A stretch of DNA of 64,000 bases, from contig JAUXYI010000012.1 of NCBI GenBank assembly GCA_030694425.1, forward strand, positions 1 through 64,000. Reading direction: 5' to 3'. Made by a program: the position numbers and the translations under genes. Below, one piece after another: positions 23,461-32,541 of this stretch. The stretch comes from Thermodesulfovibrionia bacterium (GTDB taxonomy: Bacteria; Nitrospirota; Thermodesulfovibrionia; UBA6902; BMS3Bbin08). The stretch's first letter is position 1, and every line of letters begins with the position of its first letter. Below the pieces are notes generated by a model. That model had not been told where the DNA came from and did not search any database. It worked only from the letters and a program-made list of their open reading frames with translations.

Positions 23461-24933
23461 ATGAATTTAAGAAAATCAAATTTTAAAAGAGTCTTATTCT
23501 TCACCATATTAATGGTTTTATTTAATTCTGCAGTTTATTATTTTTTTGGTCTTCAGGATAAGGCATATGCTGATGCCCCAAAGATTTCAAAGGAGTCAGT
23601 AGATTTCCTTACAAAAACCGGACAGGCCATGGCTGAAATATCTAATGCGGTTAAACCCACCATAGTTAACATTTCTACCACAAAGACAGAGAAAATCGCA
23701 GAAAACCCCTTTGCCCCTTTTTTTGATGACCCTTTTTTCAGGAGATTCTTTGGTGACAGATTCAAACACCCTGAAGTACCGAGAGAACGCAAAACAGCAA
23801 GCCTTGGCTCAGGAGTAATCGTGTCTTCTAATGGATATATACTGACAAATAGTCATGTGATTAAAGATGCTGAGGAGATAAAAGTCCTGCTTTCAGATAA
23901 AAGAGAATTTCAGGGCAAAATTATCGGTACTGACCCTAAAACAGATATAGCAGTAATCAAGGTTGACGCACGGAATTTACCAATAATTATGTGGGGCGAC
24001 TCTGACATATTAAAAGTCGGCGAGGTGGTGCTGGCAATTGGGAGTCCCTTTGGATTAGACCAGACTGTTACAATGGGCATAGTCAGCGCAGTAGGAAGGG
24101 CAAATGTCGGCATTGCAGATTATGAAGATTTTATCCAGACAGACGCTGCTATTAATCCCGGGAATTCCGGCGGTGCGCTTGTCAACGCAAGAGGCGAGCT
24201 TGTGGGTATCAATACAGCTATTTTTAGTGGGACAGGGGGGTATCAGGGAATAGGGTTTGCAATTCCAAGTAATATGGCAAAAGCAGTTATGGACAGCTTA
24301 ATTAAAACAGGAAAGGTTATAAGAGGCTGGCTGGGGGTATCAATACAGCCCCTCACCCCTGAACTTGCTAAGCAGTTCAATTTAGAAAAAGAATACGGCG
24401 GCGCACTTGTTGGCGATGTTATTGAAAACAGCCCGGCAGAAAAAGCTGGAATTATTAGAGGCGATGTAATTATAGAATATAACGGTAAGAAAGTTAACGA
24501 ACCCTATAATCTTAGAAATACTGTAGCAAATACCCCTCCCGGAGAAATTGCAGAACTTAAAGTAATAAGAATCGGCAAGATTGAAACAATTAAGGTCACG
24601 ATAGGCGAACTTCCAACAGAAGTGCCAAAAGCGCCAGTTATAGAATATAAAAATGTGCTGAGGGGAGTAACTGTAAGAGATTTTACTCCTGACCTATATC
24701 GTCAAATGAATATTTCAGAAAAAATAAAAGGTGTAATTATCGCCGAAATCAGTCCTGACAGCCCGGCAGAGGGAAAACTCATGGAAGACGACATAATTCA
24801 GGAGATAAACAGAAAAGCTGTAGCAAATTTAAAGGACTATGAGTCTATTGCATCAGAGATAAAACCTGACGAAATTGTATTGCTGTTAGTCTTTCGTAAA
24901 GGCAGTTCGGTATTTATAACTATTTCTCCGTAG
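23461..24933 (+). CDS. HtrA/DegP-family periplasmic serine protease (Do)
   Basis: Periplasmic quality-control protease/chaperone. A signal peptide or anchor ('VLFFTILMVLFNSAVYYFFG') is followed by a trypsin-like domain with the triad H132 ('TNSHVIKDAEE'), D162 ('KTDIAVIKVD') and S236 ('NPGNSGGALV'). Two PDZ domains follow ('YGGALVGDVIENSPAEKAGI' and 'IKGVIIAEISPDSPAEGKLM'). 490 residues, standard for the Do group. Its 3' end overlaps the convergent larC gene by 14 bp. Confidence 0.95.
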   Translation: MNLRKSNFKRVLFFTILMVLFNSAVYYFFGLQDKAYADAPKISKESVDFLTKTGQAMAEISNAVKPTIVNISTTKTEKIAENPFAPFFDDPFFRRFFGDRFKHPEVPRERKTASLGSGVIVSSNGYILTNSHVIKDAEEIKVLLSDKREFQGKIIGTDPKTDIAVIKVDARNLPIIMWGDSDILKVGEVVLAIGSPFGLDQTVTMGIVSAVGRANVGIADYEDFIQTDAAINPGNSGGALVNARGELVGINTAIFSGTGGYQGIGFAIPSNMAKAVMDSLIKTGKVIRGWLGVSIQPLTPELAKQFNLEKEYGGALVGDVIENSPAEKAGIIRGDVIIEYNGKKVNEPYNLRNTVANTPPGEIAELKVIRIGKIETIKVTIGELPTEVPKAPVIEYKNVLRGVTVRDFTPDLYRQMNISEKIKGVIIAEISPDSPAEGKLMEDDIIQEINRKAVANLKDYESIASEIKPDEIVLLLVFRKGSSVFITISP

Positions 24934-26179
24934 ATGAAACTGACTTTATAACCTCTATAAGAGGAATATTGAATTTTTTTGCGATTTTCTTGCAGTCTTC
25001 ATATTCAGGAGTGATTTTAACCATATCAGCCCCAAGTCTGGAAATTTTTACTTTTATTTTTCCAAACTTTGTATCCACCGATTCAATTGTGCGTTGCAAT
25101 ATTTTCCTCTGAGTCTCATAAAAACGGACCCCTATGCTCGTTGTTTCCTTTAGTATTATCTCAATTAACTCATCCCTCTTATCCTCACTGCAAAGCGCTG
25201 TAAGCTTAATCCCGGGCCTTCCCTTTTTCATAATAACCTGTGTTAAAAAAACATCAAGCGCACCTGCTTTAAAAAGTTTTTCCATAATATATTCATAAAT
25301 TTGTGGATTCATGTCATCAATATTTGTTTCAATAATAGTTATTTTTTGTTCTGAAAATCCTCCTTGATTTTCGTCATTCCTGCGGAAGCAGGAATCCAGT
25401 TTGTTTTTTTCTGGATTCCTGCTTTCACGGGAATGACACGGAGGAGTATTTTCTGTTTCCTCTCCAATAAATACCCTTAACACATTGGGCTGTTTTTTGA
25501 AATCTTTGCTGCCAGCGCCAGTACCAATTTTAGAAATCTGCATATCTGGCATTGGCCCAAAACTGTCAGCAAGCGTAGATATGAGTACAGCGCCCGTAGG
25601 TGTGGTGAGTTCAAAATTTATATCCGAGGAATAAACCGGAACATTTTTTAGTAATTCTGCTGTTGCAGGTGCAGGCACAGGTAAAATCCCGTGCCCTGTT
25701 TTTATAGTACCGCTTCCAAGATTTAAAGGAGAGGAATAAATCTTCTTAATCCCGAGTATATCAATACCAATTAATGTGCCAAAGACATCAATGATGCAGT
25801 CAATTGCTCCAAGTTCATGCAGATGGATGTCTTCAAATCTTTCGCCATGAACCTTTGCCTCTGCTTCAAAAAGCCTTTTGAAAATGCGCAGTCCCTTTTG
25901 TTTAATTTCATCAGACAGGGTTGAATTTTTGATTATCTTCTCTATATCCTTCCACTTTTGTACTGCGTGATGCGTAATGCGTGATGCGTGAATTTCAACA
26001 TTAACTTTTGTTGCTTGAATTCCTGCCCTTTTAACTTTTTTAATATTTAACTTGTATCCTGTAATTGGAAGACGGGATAATGATTTTTTTAACTTCTGCG
26101 GAGGCAAACCAGCATCAACCAGTGCCCCCAGAATCATATCACCGCTTATTCCTGAAGAACAATTGAAATAACAAATCAT
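24920..26179 (-). CDS. larC: Nickel-pincer cofactor insertion protein LarC
   Basis: CTP-dependent nickel chelatase that completes the nickel-pincer nucleotide cofactor of lactate racemase-type enzymes. 'MICYFNCSSGISGDMILGAL' is the family N-terminus; 'HLHELGAIDCIIDVFGTLIG' and 'VFLTQVIMKKGRPGIKLTAL' are strongly conserved. The gene is translated as one continuous frame, unlike the frameshift-fused larC1/larC2 of lactobacilli. Two dispersed repeats lie in frame: 'EIHASRITHHAVQKWK' near residue 65 and 'CHSRESRNPE...DSCFRRND' near residue 250, the latter at the boundary between the two halves. It overlaps larB by 4 bp. Confidence 0.93.
   Translation of the reverse strand: MICYFNCSSGISGDMILGALVDAGLPPQKLKKSLSRLPITGYKLNIKKVKRAGIQATKVNVEIHASRITHHAVQKWKDIEKIIKNSTLSDEIKQKGLRIFKRLFEAEAKVHGERFEDIHLHELGAIDCIIDVFGTLIGIDILGIKKIYSSPLNLGSGTIKTGHGILPVPAPATAELLKNVPVYSSDINFELTTPTGAVLISTLADSFGPMPDMQISKIGTGAGSKDFKKQPNVLRVFIGEETENTPPCHSRESRNPEKNKLDSCFRRNDENQGGFSEQKITIIETNIDDMNPQIYEYIMEKLFKAGALDVFLTQVIMKKGRPGIKLTALCSEDKRDELIEIILKETTSIGVRFYETQRKILQRTIESVDTKFGKIKVKISRLGADMVKITPEYEDCKKIAKKFNIPLIEVIKSVSSTEK
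25373..25437. repeat. GTCATTCCTGC repeat inserted in frame within larC
   Basis: Complete palindromic element with both ends (gtcattcctgcggaagcagg and gctttcacgggaatgac) inside the larC reading frame. It adds roughly 22 residues without a stop codon or frame change. Confidence 0.85.
25962..25990. repeat. TGCGTGATGCGTAATGCG repeat inserted in frame within larC
   Basis: actgcgtgatgcgtaatgcg followed by tgatgcgtg: a short tandem of TGCGTGA/TGCGTAA units of the type also seen at 53,880-53,940 (gtactgcgtaatgcgtttta). It encodes HASRITHHAV in LarC. Confidence 0.7.
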
Positions 26180-26913
26180 ATCGTATTAATCTTATGTGCC
26201 AAAACTCCTGCACCAAATCCGTTGTCAATGTTCATAACCCCAATGCCGGGGACGCATGAATTAAGCATTGAAAAAAGCGCTGTAAGACCACCAAGGCTCG
26301 TGCCATAACCCACAGACGTTGGAACAGCAATCACTGGTTTGTCTGTCATTCCACCCACAACAGATGGGAGAGCGCCTTCCATTCCAGCAACAACTATTAT
26401 TACATGCGCCTTTTTTATGTATTCAATATTGCCCATCAGCCTGTGAAGACCTGCAACGCCAACATCATATACTGTGTTTACTTTACTTCCAAGAAATGAG
26501 GCTGTCACAGCAGCTTCTTCTGCCACTGGTATATCAGACGTGCCCGCTGTAAGAACAAGCACATTGCCTCTTTTTTTCTTTTCTTCTCCTATTGAGATTA
26601 TGCCTGATGAAGGATAAAAAACAGCGCCTTTAATCTTTAAATACTTGTAGATATTTTCTGATACTTTTGTGATAAGAAAACTTTTACTTTTTCTGTACAT
26701 TGTTTTTGCAATATTTATTACCTGTTCATCGGTCTTTCCTGAAGCAAAAATAACTTCTGGCACACCCTGTCTGAGATGTCTGTGATGGTCAACCTTTGCA
26801 AATGCCATATCTTCATATGGAAAATGTTTAAATTTTTTTATGGCTTCTTCCACAGAAACACTGCCATTTTTAACCAAATCTAAAATCTTTTTTATCTTTT
26901 CGTTGTTCATCAA
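26176..26913 (-). CDS. larB: Nickel-pincer cofactor biosynthesis protein LarB
   Basis: Carboxylates and hydrolyses nicotinate adenine dinucleotide to start nickel-pincer nucleotide synthesis. The C-terminal domain is PurE/AIR-carboxylase-like ('LTAGTSDIPVAEEAAVTASF', 'YDVGVAGLHRLMGN', 'AGMEGALPSVVGGM', 'VPTSVGYGTSLGGLTALFSM'). The N-terminal 'DHHRHLRQGVPEVIFASGKT' is diagnostic. 245 residues. Overlaps larC and gpsA by 4 bp each, so the three are co-transcribed. larE and larA are not in the window. Confidence 0.94.
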   Translation of the reverse strand: MMNNEKIKKILDLVKNGSVSVEEAIKKFKHFPYEDMAFAKVDHHRHLRQGVPEVIFASGKTDEQVINIAKTMYRKSKSFLITKVSENIYKYLKIKGAVFYPSSGIISIGEEKKKRGNVLVLTAGTSDIPVAEEAAVTASFLGSKVNTVYDVGVAGLHRLMGNIEYIKKAHVIIVVAGMEGALPSVVGGMTDKPVIAVPTSVGYGTSLGGLTALFSMLNSCVPGIGVMNIDNGFGAGVLAHKINTI

Positions 26914-27899
26914 AACTCCGCTTTCAACGCCCTGTTCATAAGCAATCTAACAGCTTCAGCAGCATTCTTATCCTTATATATGACTTCATATACCTGCTCA
27001 ACTATCGGCATTTCTACCCCATGTTTCTGAGAAAGTTCAAAAACAGATAAAGCAGTTGCAACACCCTCTGCAACACTCTTTGTCGCTGATAGTATGTCTT
27101 TAAGTTTCATGCCTTTACCAAGACTTACGCCTACTGAATAATTTCTTGAAAGAGGGCCGGTGCATGTAAGCACAAGGTCCCCGAGTCCGCTTAATCCTGA
27201 AAAAGTCCTTTTATCAGCGCCCATTCGTTCTCCTAATCTAATGATTTCCGCAAGTCCCCTTGTTATAAGAGCAGCCCTTGCATTGTGCCCGAGTCCAAGA
27301 CCATCGGATATCCCTGATGCTATTGCAATAACATTTTTCAAGGCGCCGCCGAGTTCAACTCCAAGCATATCGGTGTGAGTATAAACCCTGAAATAATTAG
27401 TATTAAAAATCTCCTGAATCTGAAGAGCTGTATCAGGATCTTTAGTCGCGAGCGTCACTGCTGTCGGAAGTTTTTTTATGACCTCTTTTGCAAAGCTTGG
27501 TCCGGACAAAATAGCAACCTCTTTGCCTGTTATATCATTAAGAATTGAAGATGCTGTAAGCAGTGTTCCATTTTCAATACCCTTTGAAGCACTGATAATC
27601 ACAGCACCCTTAGGAATAAATTTTACTGCTTCTTTAAATATAGAGCGTGTAAACTGGGTTGGCACAACATTCAAAATATAACGTGCTTGTTTTATAGCAT
27701 GTTCGATACTATTTGTTGTTTTTAAACTTGAAGGCAGGACAACGTCGGGCAGATATACAGTGTTTGTGCCTTTACTGCTTATTTCATCAACAACCTCTTT
27801 TTCGTATGCCCAGAGAGATACATCATATCCTTTTTCCGTAAGAAGACAAGCAAGGGTTGTACCCCAGCTTCCAGCCCCTATGACAGAAATGTAACTCAT
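26910..27899 (-). CDS. gpsA: Glycerol-3-phosphate dehydrogenase [NAD(P)+]
   Basis: Reduces dihydroxyacetone phosphate to sn-glycerol 3-phosphate for phospholipid synthesis. The N-terminal Rossmann motif is 'SVIGAGSWGTTLACLL'. The catalytic lysine is in 'ELGGALKNVIAIASGISDGL', and 'GLSGLGDLVLTCTGPLSRNY' is the conserved C-terminal signature. 329 residues, complete. It is the first gene of a gpsA-larB-larC operon. Confidence 0.96.
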   Translation of the reverse strand: MSYISVIGAGSWGTTLACLLTEKGYDVSLWAYEKEVVDEISSKGTNTVYLPDVVLPSSLKTTNSIEHAIKQARYILNVVPTQFTRSIFKEAVKFIPKGAVIISASKGIENGTLLTASSILNDITGKEVAILSGPSFAKEVIKKLPTAVTLATKDPDTALQIQEIFNTNYFRVYTHTDMLGVELGGALKNVIAIASGISDGLGLGHNARAALITRGLAEIIRLGERMGADKRTFSGLSGLGDLVLTCTGPLSRNYSVGVSLGKGMKLKDILSATKSVAEGVATALSVFELSQKHGVEMPIVEQVYEVIYKDKNAAEAVRLLMNRALKAEF

Positions 27900-27941
27900 A
27901 ATCTAAATTCCATAGTTTGCTCTGAAAATATTCATAAAGCC

Positions 27942-28010
27942 GTCATTCCTGTGAAAACAGGAATCCAGTATTTGTTGATAAGCGTGGATTCCCACTTTCG
28001 TGGGAATGAC
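27942..28010. repeat. GTCATTCCTGT-type dispersed palindromic repeat
   Basis: Opens gtcattcctgtgaaaacagg and closes cactttcgtgggaatgac, with the usual ccagt...actgg-like middle. It lies between glnS and gpsA. Confidence 0.8.
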
Positions 28011-28053
28011 GAAATCAAAAAAAACCTAAATCTTGCATCCTGCATCTTGTATC

Positions 28054-29748
28054 TTATTTAATTAGCGTTTTCTCAATTTTTGCCCATGTATCGCGCAAGG
28101 TTACTGTCCTGTTGAACACAGGTTTTTTATCTGATGAATCAGGATCAACACAGAAATATCCCATTCTCTCAAACTGATATCTGCTTCCTGCTGCCGCACC
28201 TGTCAGACTTGGTTCAATATAACATGATCTCAAAACCTCCAGCGAGTTTGGATTTATATTGGATTTAAAATCTTTACCCTCTTCCACATCATTCAGGTCT
28301 GCTTTCAAGAATAAATGATCATATAACCGCACCTCCGCTTCAAGAGCATGTGGGGCTGAAACCCAGTGTAGAGTTGCCTTGACTTTGCGTCCGTCAGGCG
28401 AATCACCACCGCGTGTCTTTGGGTCATACGTGCAGTGTAACTCTACTATTTTACCTGTTTGTTCGTCTTTAACCACATTAACACATTTTACATAATATCC
28501 GTAACGCAGTCTTACCTCACGACCAGGCGCTAAACGGAAAAACTGTTTTGGAGGGTCTTCTCGGAAATCATCTCGTTCAATATACAAAACGCGTGAAAAA
28601 GGAACTTTCCGCATTCCCATAGAAGGGTCTTCAGGATTATTTATTGCATCTAATTCTTCAGCTTTGTTTTCTGGATAGTTAACTATAATCACTTTTAGTG
28701 GTCGAAGGACAGCCATAACACGTGGAACACGCTTATTCAAATCTTCACGGATGCAGTACTCAAGAAGCGCCATATCAACAATGCTGTCTCTTTTAGCCGC
28801 CCCAATGCGCTCACAAAAATTTCGGATTGATTCAGGCGTATAGCCGCGTTTACGTAAACCAGCTATTGTCGGCATGCGCGGGTCATCCCATCCAGTAACA
28901 TATCGCTGTTCTACTAATTCTATAAGCTTTCTTTTACTCAATACAGTGTAGCTTAGATTTAAACGGGCAAATTCAATCTGCTGTGGATGATAGATGTTTA
29001 ATTCATCAAGGAACCAGTCATACAGAGGACGATGGTCTTCAAATTCCAGGGTACAGATTGAATGTGTGATTTTTTCAATGGAATCCGAAATGCAATGTGC
29101 ATAGTCATACATTGGATAAATGTACCATTTGCTGCCTGTCCTGTGATGCTCTGCATGAAGAATCCGGTACATTACGGGATCCCGCATATTGATGTTCCCA
29201 GATTTCATGTCAATTTTTGCACGGAGTGTGCGTGAACCGTCAGGGAACTCACCTGCTCTCATCCGCTCAAAAAGGTCAAGATTCTCCTCAACTGAACGAT
29301 TGCGATACGGACTGTCCTTGCCGGGTTCTATCAAAGTGCCGCGGTATTCTCTTATTTCATCTGCGCTCAAATCACAGACATACGCCTTCCCCATTTTGAT
29401 TATCTGCACAGCATACTGGTACATCTGCTCAAAGTAGTCTGATGCGTAAAACAGCCTGTCTTCCCAGTCAAATCCAAGCCATCTGACATCTTTCTTGATT
29501 GACTCTACATACTCTACCTCTTCTTTAGTGGGATTTGTATCATCAAACCGCAAATTACAAAGACCTTTGAAATCCTTTGCAATACCAAAGTTAAGGCAAA
29601 TTGATTTAGCATGACCAATATGCAAATAACCATTCGGCTCAGGCGGAAATCGGGTATGAACCCTGCCGTCGTATTTGTTTGTTTTCAGGTCTTCTGCAAT
29701 AATGTCCCTGATAAAATCAGAGGGACGGGTAGAATCGGGAGCAGTCAT
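28054..29748 (-). CDS. glnS: Glutaminyl-tRNA synthetase
   Basis: Class I synthetase charging tRNA-Gln. Signature HIGH as '[20 protein letters not shown]', KMSKS-equivalent '[15 protein letters not shown]', and the GlnRS-type '[20 protein letters not shown]'. The C-terminal beta-barrel anticodon domain is intact ('[20 protein letters not shown]' like segment near residue 400). 564 residues, the normal bacterial length. A separate gltX at 39824 shows that the direct route to Gln-tRNA operates. Confidence 0.96.
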   Translation of the reverse strand: MTAPDSTRPSDFIRDIIAEDLKTNKYDGRVHTRFPPEPNGYLHIGHAKSICLNFGIAKDFKGLCNLRFDDTNPTKEEVEYVESIKKDVRWLGFDWEDRLFYASDYFEQMYQYAVQIIKMGKAYVCDLSADEIREYRGTLIEPGKDSPYRNRSVEENLDLFERMRAGEFPDGSRTLRAKIDMKSGNINMRDPVMYRILHAEHHRTGSKWYIYPMYDYAHCISDSIEKITHSICTLEFEDHRPLYDWFLDELNIYHPQQIEFARLNLSYTVLSKRKLIELVEQRYVTGWDDPRMPTIAGLRKRGYTPESIRNFCERIGAAKRDSIVDMALLEYCIREDLNKRVPRVMAVLRPLKVIIVNYPENKAEELDAINNPEDPSMGMRKVPFSRVLYIERDDFREDPPKQFFRLAPGREVRLRYGYYVKCVNVVKDEQTGKIVELHCTYDPKTRGGDSPDGRKVKATLHWVSAPHALEAEVRLYDHLFLKADLNDVEEGKDFKSNINPNSLEVLRSCYIEPSLTGAAAGSRYQFERMGYFCVDPDSSDKKPVFNRTVTLRDTWAKIEKTLIK

Positions 29749-29965
29749 ATTTTTACAGTTTTTTCTCCTTGATTATCAATATAGTAGTAATAGATTCAAT
29801 TCATATTATATTATTCAGAAAATATTTTAACACATTGCATAGATTGTTAGGCGGTGAAGTTAATATTGTATTTTGGTTGCTTAACGTGTGGTTGTAATTT
29901 TTTAATTCGCGGGAATAATCGAAATCCCCTCATCAATGCAGACAGCTTGCCATGAGTTGTGTTCC

Positions 29966-30100
29966 TTAAGTTTGCCGGTTAAAATAAAATTGCTCAAGGG
30001 AATCTGGACGAAAAAATTTAAAAGCTTCGCTTTCTGCATGAGACATTGATTCTTTATCTTTCTGTTCAATGAATCCAATCTTCCGTTTTTTCTGCTCTGC
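29966..30100 (-). other. Coding debris after the Clp gene
   Basis: In the 317-bp gap 29749-30065 and the last bases of the Clp gene, the minus strand has an open stretch reading 'KIGFIEQKDKESMSHAESEA' and 'FKFFRPDSLEQFYFNRQT' before a TAA at 29966. Another short frame follows ('SWQAVCIDEGISIIPAN'). Neither has a credible start site with SD. I do not recognise either. They look like remains of genes broken when the Clp gene lost its second half. Confidence 0.35.
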
Positions 30101-31580
30101 CTACTGTAAATTTCAGGAAAGTGCTTAACTCAAGCAGCCGTGCCCCCGAAATACCTTCAAGGTTCCCTTTTATGATTTCAAGGGGTATGCCGGTTTTATC
30201 TGAAAGAACTTCTGCAATGGTGTGCTCAGTTACAGTCTCAGCATTGCTGGCCTCGCCAGCTTTTGCATCATCAGGTTTTATGCTTTGTACCATGCTCAGA
30301 AAGGGCACCTGAACCCGTGCCCCTGCCTTATCCACAAGGTCAACAGCCTTGTCAGGCAAATGATGGTCAGTGTCAAACCTTATCGCTAAATCAACAGCCG
30401 TTTGTAAGGCTTTATCAGTAATTTTTTTGTTGAAGTGCTTCTCCCATTTAGGCCGTATGCCCTTGAGAATCTCTACCGCCTCATCCCTTGTCGGCTCATT
30501 TATAATTATTTTTTCAAACCGCCTCTCAAGGGCAGGGTCTGACTCAATATAACGCCGATATTCTCCGATAGTGGTTGCTCCTATGCACTTGATATCTCCC
30601 CGGGCAAGCGCTGGTTTCATGATATTGGCAGCATCCATACTGCCTCCGACACGGCCTGCACCCACTAAGTTATGTATCTCATCAATGAAAATAATGATGT
30701 TTGCATCAGCGCGTACCTCTTCTATAATCTTTGTAAGACGCTCTTCAAATTCACCCCGGTATTTTGTGCCGCCAAGGAGCGCTCCCATGTTTAGTTCAAT
30801 AATTTTTTTGCCTGAAAGCACCTGCGGGTCTTTGCCCTGAGCAGCCCTTACAGATAGTGCCTCGACTATAGCAGTCTTCCCCACCCCTGCCTCGCCCACA
30901 AGTACAGGATTGTTTTTCATGGAGCGGGCGAGTGTCTGAATCACCTGAAGCAATTCATTCCGGCGGCCGACAAAAGGACCAAGTTTTCCTTCTTTTGCAG
31001 CCTTGGTCATATCCCGTCCATAACGCTCAAGATATGAATGAGGCTCTTCTTTATCCGCTTGTTCTTCGTTTTCCCTTGCAAGAGCTTTTTCTGGAGGGGA
31101 TAAAAAATTATCTTTCAATTCTTTAAGGTCTATTCCAATTTCACTGAAGATAGATTTTAAAGTATCACCGGGATTTTCCATTATTGCAGCAGCAATATGA
31201 AGAGTCGTTATTTTTGCTGACGAACCTGAAAGGGTATCAGCCCTTTTGAATATTGCCTTACATTCCTCGCTCCTATGGATAGTTTTTTCTGAGTGCTTAT
31301 AATTACCTTTGCCTGAATTTTTCCGGATAGACCTCCTCATGCGGGTTTGTTCAATACCAAAAGCGCGCAAGATTTTCTTGAATACCAAATGCTCTGCCTT
31401 CAACTCCTGCCATGCATTCTGGTCAATTCCCGACTTTTCCGGACCATCGGAAATTACTTTTTCAAGACTCAGGATGCCGATAAGAAGATGCCAATTTTCG
31501 ATATAACGGTAACCTGATTCAGCAGCCTCATAAGCGGCTATTTGCCAAGCTATGGTTGCACCGATTGAAAGGTTTTTCAT
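30066..31580 (-). CDS. Clp-type AAA+ ATPase truncated after its first AAA module
   Basis: The N-terminal Clp-N double repeat (residues 1-160) is followed by the complete D1 AAA+ module: Walker A 'VGEAGVGKTAIVEAL' (229-236), Walker B 'IIFIDEIHNLVGAG', sensor and Arg finger 'GATTIGEYRRYIESDPALER'. The ClpA/ClpC linker 'TEHTIAEVLSDKTGIPLEII' is reached, but the D2 module with its ClpP-binding loop is missing; the protein ends 34 residues later in unrelated sequence. Full-length relatives have 750-850 residues, this one 504. Either a truncated remnant or a single-ring unfoldase adapted to another job. Confidence 0.8.
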   Translation of the reverse strand: MKNLSIGATIAWQIAAYEAAESGYRYIENWHLLIGILSLEKVISDGPEKSGIDQNAWQELKAEHLVFKKILRAFGIEQTRMRRSIRKNSGKGNYKHSEKTIHRSEECKAIFKRADTLSGSSAKITTLHIAAAIMENPGDTLKSIFSEIGIDLKELKDNFLSPPEKALARENEEQADKEEPHSYLERYGRDMTKAAKEGKLGPFVGRRNELLQVIQTLARSMKNNPVLVGEAGVGKTAIVEALSVRAAQGKDPQVLSGKKIIELNMGALLGGTKYRGEFEERLTKIIEEVRADANIIIFIDEIHNLVGAGRVGGSMDAANIMKPALARGDIKCIGATTIGEYRRYIESDPALERRFEKIIINEPTRDEAVEILKGIRPKWEKHFNKKITDKALQTAVDLAIRFDTDHHLPDKAVDLVDKAGARVQVPFLSMVQSIKPDDAKAGEASNAETVTEHTIAEVLSDKTGIPLEIIKGNLEGISGARLLELSTFLKFTVGRAEKTEDWIH

Positions 31581-31612
31581 ACTGTAAAAAGTCGCACTAT
31601 CAATAAACTAAT

Positions 31613-32539
31613 CTACTGCCACTTCCAAACTTCCGGTTTCCATATAATATCATGTTTGGATAACAGAAGCTTGCTGCAAGCTGGTTCAATAAACAGTTCT
31701 AAATGTTCAACTGCTTCAGCAAAAGTCTTGAAGGAATCCAGACGGCTTCTTTTTAAGAATGCAGACCATTGCGTTTGTTTTTCTGTTGAAGTCTTAAACT
31801 CTTCGGTAAATATAGATATTCTTTCGTTAAGTGGTGTCTTCCTATGCCTGAATGTCTCAACGATTGCCTTGTGAACGGTTTTGAGATTAAAAGGTTCTCG
31901 TGAAGCGAGGAATAAGATGTCGTAAATATCTTTCATGCGGCTGCTTAGAATAGTTAGTTTAACGAGCGCTTCAAACTTTTCAGCTATTGCTGATTCTCTG
32001 GAGTAAACTTGCAAATGGGGCACAGGTTGTTCTTCCAATAGCACAGGAAAATCCATTTCAATTGGTCCTGCTACTACAATATCGCCAAATCCTATATCCA
32101 GTTGCAGCACCTTTCTTGCATTATCAAGCATCGCCTCAATCTTTACTCTAATGCCTCCGTAATCAGCATTTTCTATAATACTCTCGGCAGAGATGCTTTC
32201 AATGACAAATGAAACTCCATCTATAGCATCAATACTTGCAACCTTTTTAATAATACTTTTAATCTTTTCCTTATCATTCTTTATTGACTTTAACAGAAAA
32301 TCTATATCTTTCGTAGGCCTTAAAAGAGGCATCTTATAGGCAAGCAAGAACAAAGCCCCCTTGAGTATAAAATTTTTTCTGAATTCAGAGATGGAAAGCC
32401 TGTATAGGAAGCGCTCCTAAAAGTATTGGAGCAAAATGAAATCGAAATCTCTTCCTGTTTCCCTTGCGATATTATAAAGCTTTGCCCTTATTGATGCGGC
32501 AAGGTTTGTTATTGTTTTCCTCTTTTTCAAGCCCTGCAC
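31613..32539 (-). pseudogene. AbiEii-type nucleotidyltransferase toxin gene with amber codon 41
   Basis: The full gene starts at a GTG (complement 32537-32539) with 'LKKRKTITNLAASIRAKLYN' and 'IARETGRDFDFILLQYF', then meets TAG (complement 32417-32419) at codon 41, and continues in the same frame with 'ERFLYRLSISEFRKNFILKG', 'ALFLLAYKMPLLRPTKDIDF'. The nucleotidyltransferase motif GxLx...RPTKDIDF is therefore split. From 32353 an internal ATG gives 246 residues lacking the first strand and G-motif. AbiEii enzymes act as toxins of type IV AbiE systems. The point mutation probably inactivates it, leaving the antitoxin gene intact. Confidence 0.82.
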
Positions 32540-32541
32540 CT

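Noticed and set aside
32417-32419. Stop-codon recoding (amber as sense codon)
   Set aside because: ribD and htrA end in TAG at sensible places and conserved proteins contain no in-frame TAG, so the standard code is used. The other interrupted frame has TAA.
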